From: Novosphingobium sp.
GTDB taxonomy: Bacteria; Pseudomonadota; Alphaproteobacteria; Sphingomonadales; Sphingomonadaceae
Assembly: GCF_027486195.1 (NCBI RefSeq)
Contig: NZ_JAIXPP010000024.1
Location: forward strand, 1-36,850
Direction: 5' to 3'
DNA: 36,850 nucleotides
The notes beneath the pieces were generated by a model, which worked only from the letters and a program-made list of their open reading frames with translations, made no database searches and was not told the DNA's origin. Made by a program: the position numbers and the translations under genes. Shown in pieces: positions 34,612 to 36,850 of the stretch (position 1 is the first letter of the stretch; the number at the start of each line of letters is the position of its first letter).

Positions 34612-35541
34612 ACCGCCGGTGCGCTCCAGCCAGCGGGCGCGGATCGCATCGCTTGTGTCGCGGCTGCCATCGTGGCTCCAGCCGGGCTCACGCACCAGAT
34701 AAGCCAGCTTGTAGCGCCACGGGGCCGCCGCAAAATCCTTCGCTATGCCTTTCCATTCGTGGAAAACACTGTGGAGCAGATTGAAGGTGCCGAGCTGGCG
34801 GATCACCCCGTAGCGCGCCGGTTCTTCGTCGAGCTCGGGCTGGAACGTGCCGAACAGGCGATCCCAGAACATGAACACGCCGGCGTAGTTGCGGTCGAGA
34901 TAGAGCGGGTTCGTCGCATGGTGGACGCGGTGGTGCGAGGGGGTGTTGAACACCCATTCGAACCACGCCGGCATGCGGCGCACGGCTTCGGTGTGGATCC
35001 AGAACTGGCCGACGGTGTTGGCCGCACCCGCAGTCAGCAGCATTTCCGGGGGCACGCCGACGAACGCAGGCCAGATGCGGAAGACAAAGGAAAGCGCGAT
35101 AAAACCCGTCCAGGTCTGCCGCAGCGCCGTGCTTAGATTATAGTGCTGGCTGGTGTGGTGGTTGACGTGCGCTGCCCAGAACCAGCGGACGCGGTGGCCG
35201 GTACGATGCGCCCAATAGTAGTTGAAATCATCAAGCAGCAGCACCGCAATCCACGACCACCAGGCATAGGGCACGGTGGAAATGCGTTGCGCGTAAAGCC
35301 AGGTTGCGGCGGCGTAGATCGCGCCTGCCACCAGCGCACCGGCGATCGTGCTGCCAAGGCCCATCAGCAGCGAGGTCAGCATATCGCGCGCTTCGTAAGC
35401 GTTTGGTGCATGGCGGCGCGCCCATGCGATCTCGATCAGGATGAGCGCGACGAATGCCGGCACCGCATAGGCGATCACGTCGATCGGATGGGTGATCGGC
35501 GTGCCGAGCGCGGCGATGACCGAGGCCAGTGTCTCGTTCAT
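34552..35541 (-). CDS. Sterol desaturase / fatty acid hydroxylase superfamily membrane protein
   Basis: 329 residues with four or more membrane segments in the first 180. The three histidine clusters of the di-iron centre are intact: HRTGH at 112-116, HVNHH at 125-129 and HHRVHH at 203-208. Further His residues lie in WIHTE and near FHEWKG. Members hydroxylate or desaturate lipids such as fatty acids, carotenoids or hopanoid-like compounds; the substrate here is not evident. The start overlaps the stop of the upstream small membrane protein gene by four bases (ATGA). The C-terminal 20 codons overlap the convergent beta-helix gene. Confidence 0.9.
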   Translation of the reverse strand: MNETLASVIAALGTPITHPIDVIAYAVPAFVALILIEIAWARRHAPNAYEARDMLTSLLMGLGSTIAGALVAGAIYAAATWLYAQRISTVPYAWWSWIAVLLLDDFNYYWAHRTGHRVRWFWAAHVNHHTSQHYNLSTALRQTWTGFIALSFVFRIWPAFVGVPPEMLLTAGAANTVGQFWIHTEAVRRMPAWFEWVFNTPSHHRVHHATNPLYLDRNYAGVFMFWDRLFGTFQPELDEEPARYGVIRQLGTFNLLHSVFHEWKGIAKDFAAAPWRYKLAYLVREPGWSHDGSRDTSDAIRARWLERTGGLTPNQPQRMADEGVAVSHP

Positions 35542-35975
35542 GCGCGTGTTCCCAGTCGGCGCAGGCTGGCGGCCCAGATTTGCGCCTGATCGCCCAGATC
35601 AAGGGTGATGCTGCCAAAATGCGGATCATCGGTTGATAGCGTGATGAACCCGCGATCGAGCCGCGCACCTACATGCGACGAAAGAAGCCGCCCGGCGAAC
35701 TTCGCACCGTGCCGCCGGATGAGCATCACCTCGCCGGCCGCGTTGCGCAGCAGCGCGCCGATACGTGCGCGGTCGAGCGCGACATCGACCGGATCGAACC
35801 CGCAGCGCGCTTCCTCGGCAAGGGCGCGGGCCTCGCCTTCATCAGCTATCCGCACGTCGCTGCCCATGCCGAGCGCGCGCACGATCACGAAGACCAGCAG
35901 CACGGCTGCAAGCGAACCGATCGCCTGCAAGGCAATGCCTGCGCCGGGGAGCGCAAGGAAGGCGTCCAATGCCAT
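35538..35975 (-). CDS. Small membrane-anchored protein of unknown function
   Basis: 145 residues. One clear transmembrane helix lies at about 15-36 (LQAIGSLAAVLLVFVIVRALG). The remainder is soluble (about 40-145), with an alpha/beta pattern including VDVALDRARIGALLRNAAGEVMLIRRHGAKFAGRLL and ITLDLGDQAQIWAASLRRL, broken here by turns. No family was recognised. It lies between a sulfurtransferase-like gene (17 bases upstream) and the hydroxylase gene, which it overlaps by four bases. It could be an accessory to the hydroxylase; this is context only. No good ribosome binding site is visible. Confidence 0.75.
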   Translation of the reverse strand: MALDAFLALPGAGIALQAIGSLAAVLLVFVIVRALGMGSDVRIADEGEARALAEEARCGFDPVDVALDRARIGALLRNAAGEVMLIRRHGAKFAGRLLSSHVGARLDRGFITLSTDDPHFGSITLDLGDQAQIWAASLRRLGTRA

Positions 35976-35992
35976 TGCGCGGATCGCCTGCC

Positions 35993-36427
35993 TCAGCGCG
36001 CCTGCGCGGCGAGGAAATCGAGCTGCGGCGTGATCGGGCTCACGTCATAGCCTGCACCTGCGGCATGGGCTGCGATCGCATCCGGCGTCATGCCCATCTT
36101 CGCTTGCGCCAGTGCCCAGAGCAGCGTGGAGCGGGTGCCGGAGCGGCAATAGGCCAGCACCGGTTTGTCGCCAGCTGCAGCAAGGGCCGCTTCCATCGCT
36201 TCGACCTGCGGCATGGAGAAGCCCGCATGCGTGACGGGGATCGCGACATAGGCGATGCCGGCTGCGTTGGCAGCGGCTTCGATTGCGGCACCTGGTGTCT
36301 GGTCCGGGGACTCGTCCTCAGGCCGGTTGTTGATGATCAAGCCTATGCCCAGCGCCTGAGCTTCAGTCACGTCCGCAAGCTCGATCTGCGGGCTGGCGAA
36401 GGTTTTGTCGTCGATCTTGCGAAACAT
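35993..36427 (-). CDS. TIGR01244 family sulfurtransferase / DUF442 protein
   Basis: 144 residues from the ATG at 36425-36427 (MFRKIDDKTFAS). This is preferred over a start 36 bases upstream because the family begins here and AAGAGAG precedes it. The fold is that of a small dual-specificity-phosphatase-like domain: LIINNRPEDESPDQ (about 30-43), IPVTHAGF, then the active loop AYCRSGTRS with Cys94. The loop CRSGTR has the six-residue length of rhodaneses rather than the longer phosphatase P-loop, in line with the sulfurtransferase name. In some bacteria this domain is linked to persulfide dioxygenases (Blh); no such domain is present here. Confidence 0.9.
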   Translation of the reverse strand: MFRKIDDKTFASPQIELADVTEAQALGIGLIINNRPEDESPDQTPGAAIEAAANAAGIAYVAIPVTHAGFSMPQVEAMEAALAAAGDKPVLAYCRSGTRSTLLWALAQAKMGMTPDAIAAHAAGAGYDVSPITPQLDFLAAQAR

Positions 36428-36850
36428 GAGGTTATCTCTCTTCAGTGCCGCCGCACCGTTCACGCCGTTGCGGTGTTGTCTCTAAGTCTTGCGCAAACGG
36501 GGCGCCAGCGGCCGTCATCCCGGCGCACGCGGCCCATACCGAACGGACAGCCGAAGGCGAGGACAAATGCATCACATCAGCTTTGCCGAAAGCCTCCGGC
36601 GAGGGCAAGTGCCGCCTGAACATGGTAGAAAGGCCACACCCATCTGCCGCCAAGTCCTCCCAAGCAACGAATCCGTTCGCGCTGGAGCCTTTTGTTGGTT
36701 ATAGTCTCAAGTGCAGAGGATCAGGCGAGCGGAGTCTCGCGCATTTCCCTTGTTGTGCCGTCGGCAGCCGCGTCCGGCTTGCGGCACCCAGGAAAGCAGG
36801 GGCGGAACGAAGGTTTATTGGTTTTTATGGGTTTTGACAGAGGGCGGCGG
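36428..36850. other. Gene-free end of the window
   Basis: About 420 bases with no supported gene. A 130-codon plus-strand frame lacks a ribosome binding site and includes the GCCGTCATCCCGGCGCACGC type of sequence often seen in dispersed intergenic repeats. From about 36800 the sequence turns T-rich and ends with a good -35 hexamer, described separately. Confidence 0.5.
36834..36839 (+). promoter_or_regulatory. Consensus -35 hexamer TTGACA at the window edge
   Basis: A perfect TTGACA stands 11 bases before the end of the window, preceded by a T-rich stretch (GGTTTATTGGTTTTTATGGG). The matching -10 would fall outside. It suggests a strong promoter for a plus-strand unit just beyond, possibly a stable RNA. 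Confidence 0.35.

Noticed and set aside
36445..36837. 130-codon plus-strand frame at the window end
   Set aside because: No ribosome binding site or domain; the composition looks like intergenic repeat sequence read as protein.
1..36850. CRISPR arrays, tRNA or rRNA genes, prophage or toxin-antitoxin modules
   Set aside because: No regularly spaced repeats, cloverleaf sequences, rRNA-like stretches, phage structural genes or convincing toxin pairs were found. The RHH_4 protein has no adjacent toxin gene.

Overview
The window is GC-rich, densely coded bacterial chromosome. The best match from gene content is an alphaproteobacterium of the order Sphingomonadales (Novosphingobium/Sphingomonas-like). 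This rests on the gene families and their order: DUF3576-leuS-lptE-holA, glnE-bcp-DUF455, an orphan phaB, an HTH-TM-DUF4019 regulator, an RHH_4 protein and a P450/acyl-CoA ligase pair. Assignment to a genus is inference. No rRNA, tRNA, CRISPR array or phage was seen.

Layout. (1) Positions 1-102 hold the last codons of an IS630-type transposase, followed by about 370 bases without a convincing gene. (2) Positions 475-8271, all on the minus strand, form an exopolysaccharide block. In transcription order it encodes a priming sugar-phosphate transferase, a small secreted glycine-rich protein, a Wzy_C polymerase/ligase, a Wza-type lipoprotein, a Wzc/GumC-type tyrosine autokinase and a TPR protein. 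A perfect CRP-type palindrome lies upstream of the priming transferase. (3) Positions 8472-13102, minus strand, are the housekeeping operon DUF3576 lipoprotein-leuS-lptE-holA. (4) Positions 13468-15118, plus strand, hold a probable outer-membrane protein and acetoacetyl-CoA reductase. (5) Positions 15164-18805 hold a membrane-anchored LuxR-type regulator, a divergent ribbon-helix-helix protein, and murA-chrA overlapping by one base.

(6) Positions 18932-22704 hold galU (plus strand) and, convergent to it, an acyl-CoA synthetase-P450 operon with an inverted repeat in its upstream region. (7) Positions 22895-27806, minus strand, hold glnE-bcp-DUF455 followed by an M23 peptidase. Each unit ends in a hairpin terminator candidate. 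(8) Positions 27935-34611, plus strand, hold an M28 peptidase, agmatine deiminase, wecB-wecC (UDP-ManNAcA synthesis) and a probable right-handed beta-helix exported protein. (9) Positions 34552-36427, minus strand, hold a TIGR01244 sulfurtransferase-like protein, a small membrane protein and a sterol-desaturase-family hydroxylase. The last 420 bases have no convincing gene.

The unifying theme is the cell envelope. Priming, polymerisation and export of a polysaccharide (block 2), UDP-glucose supply (galU), UDP-ManNAc/ManNAcA supply (wecBC), LPS assembly (lptE), peptidoglycan synthesis (murA) and remodelling (M23), and an exported beta-helix protein all lie within 37 kb. No Wzx flippase and no ordinary glycosyltransferases are present, so the sugar-assembly genes must lie elsewhere. 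The most useful leads are the CRP-type site before the polysaccharide genes, the wecBC-linked beta-helix protein, the LuxR-TM-DUF4019 regulator, and the P450/ligase operon with its candidate operator.
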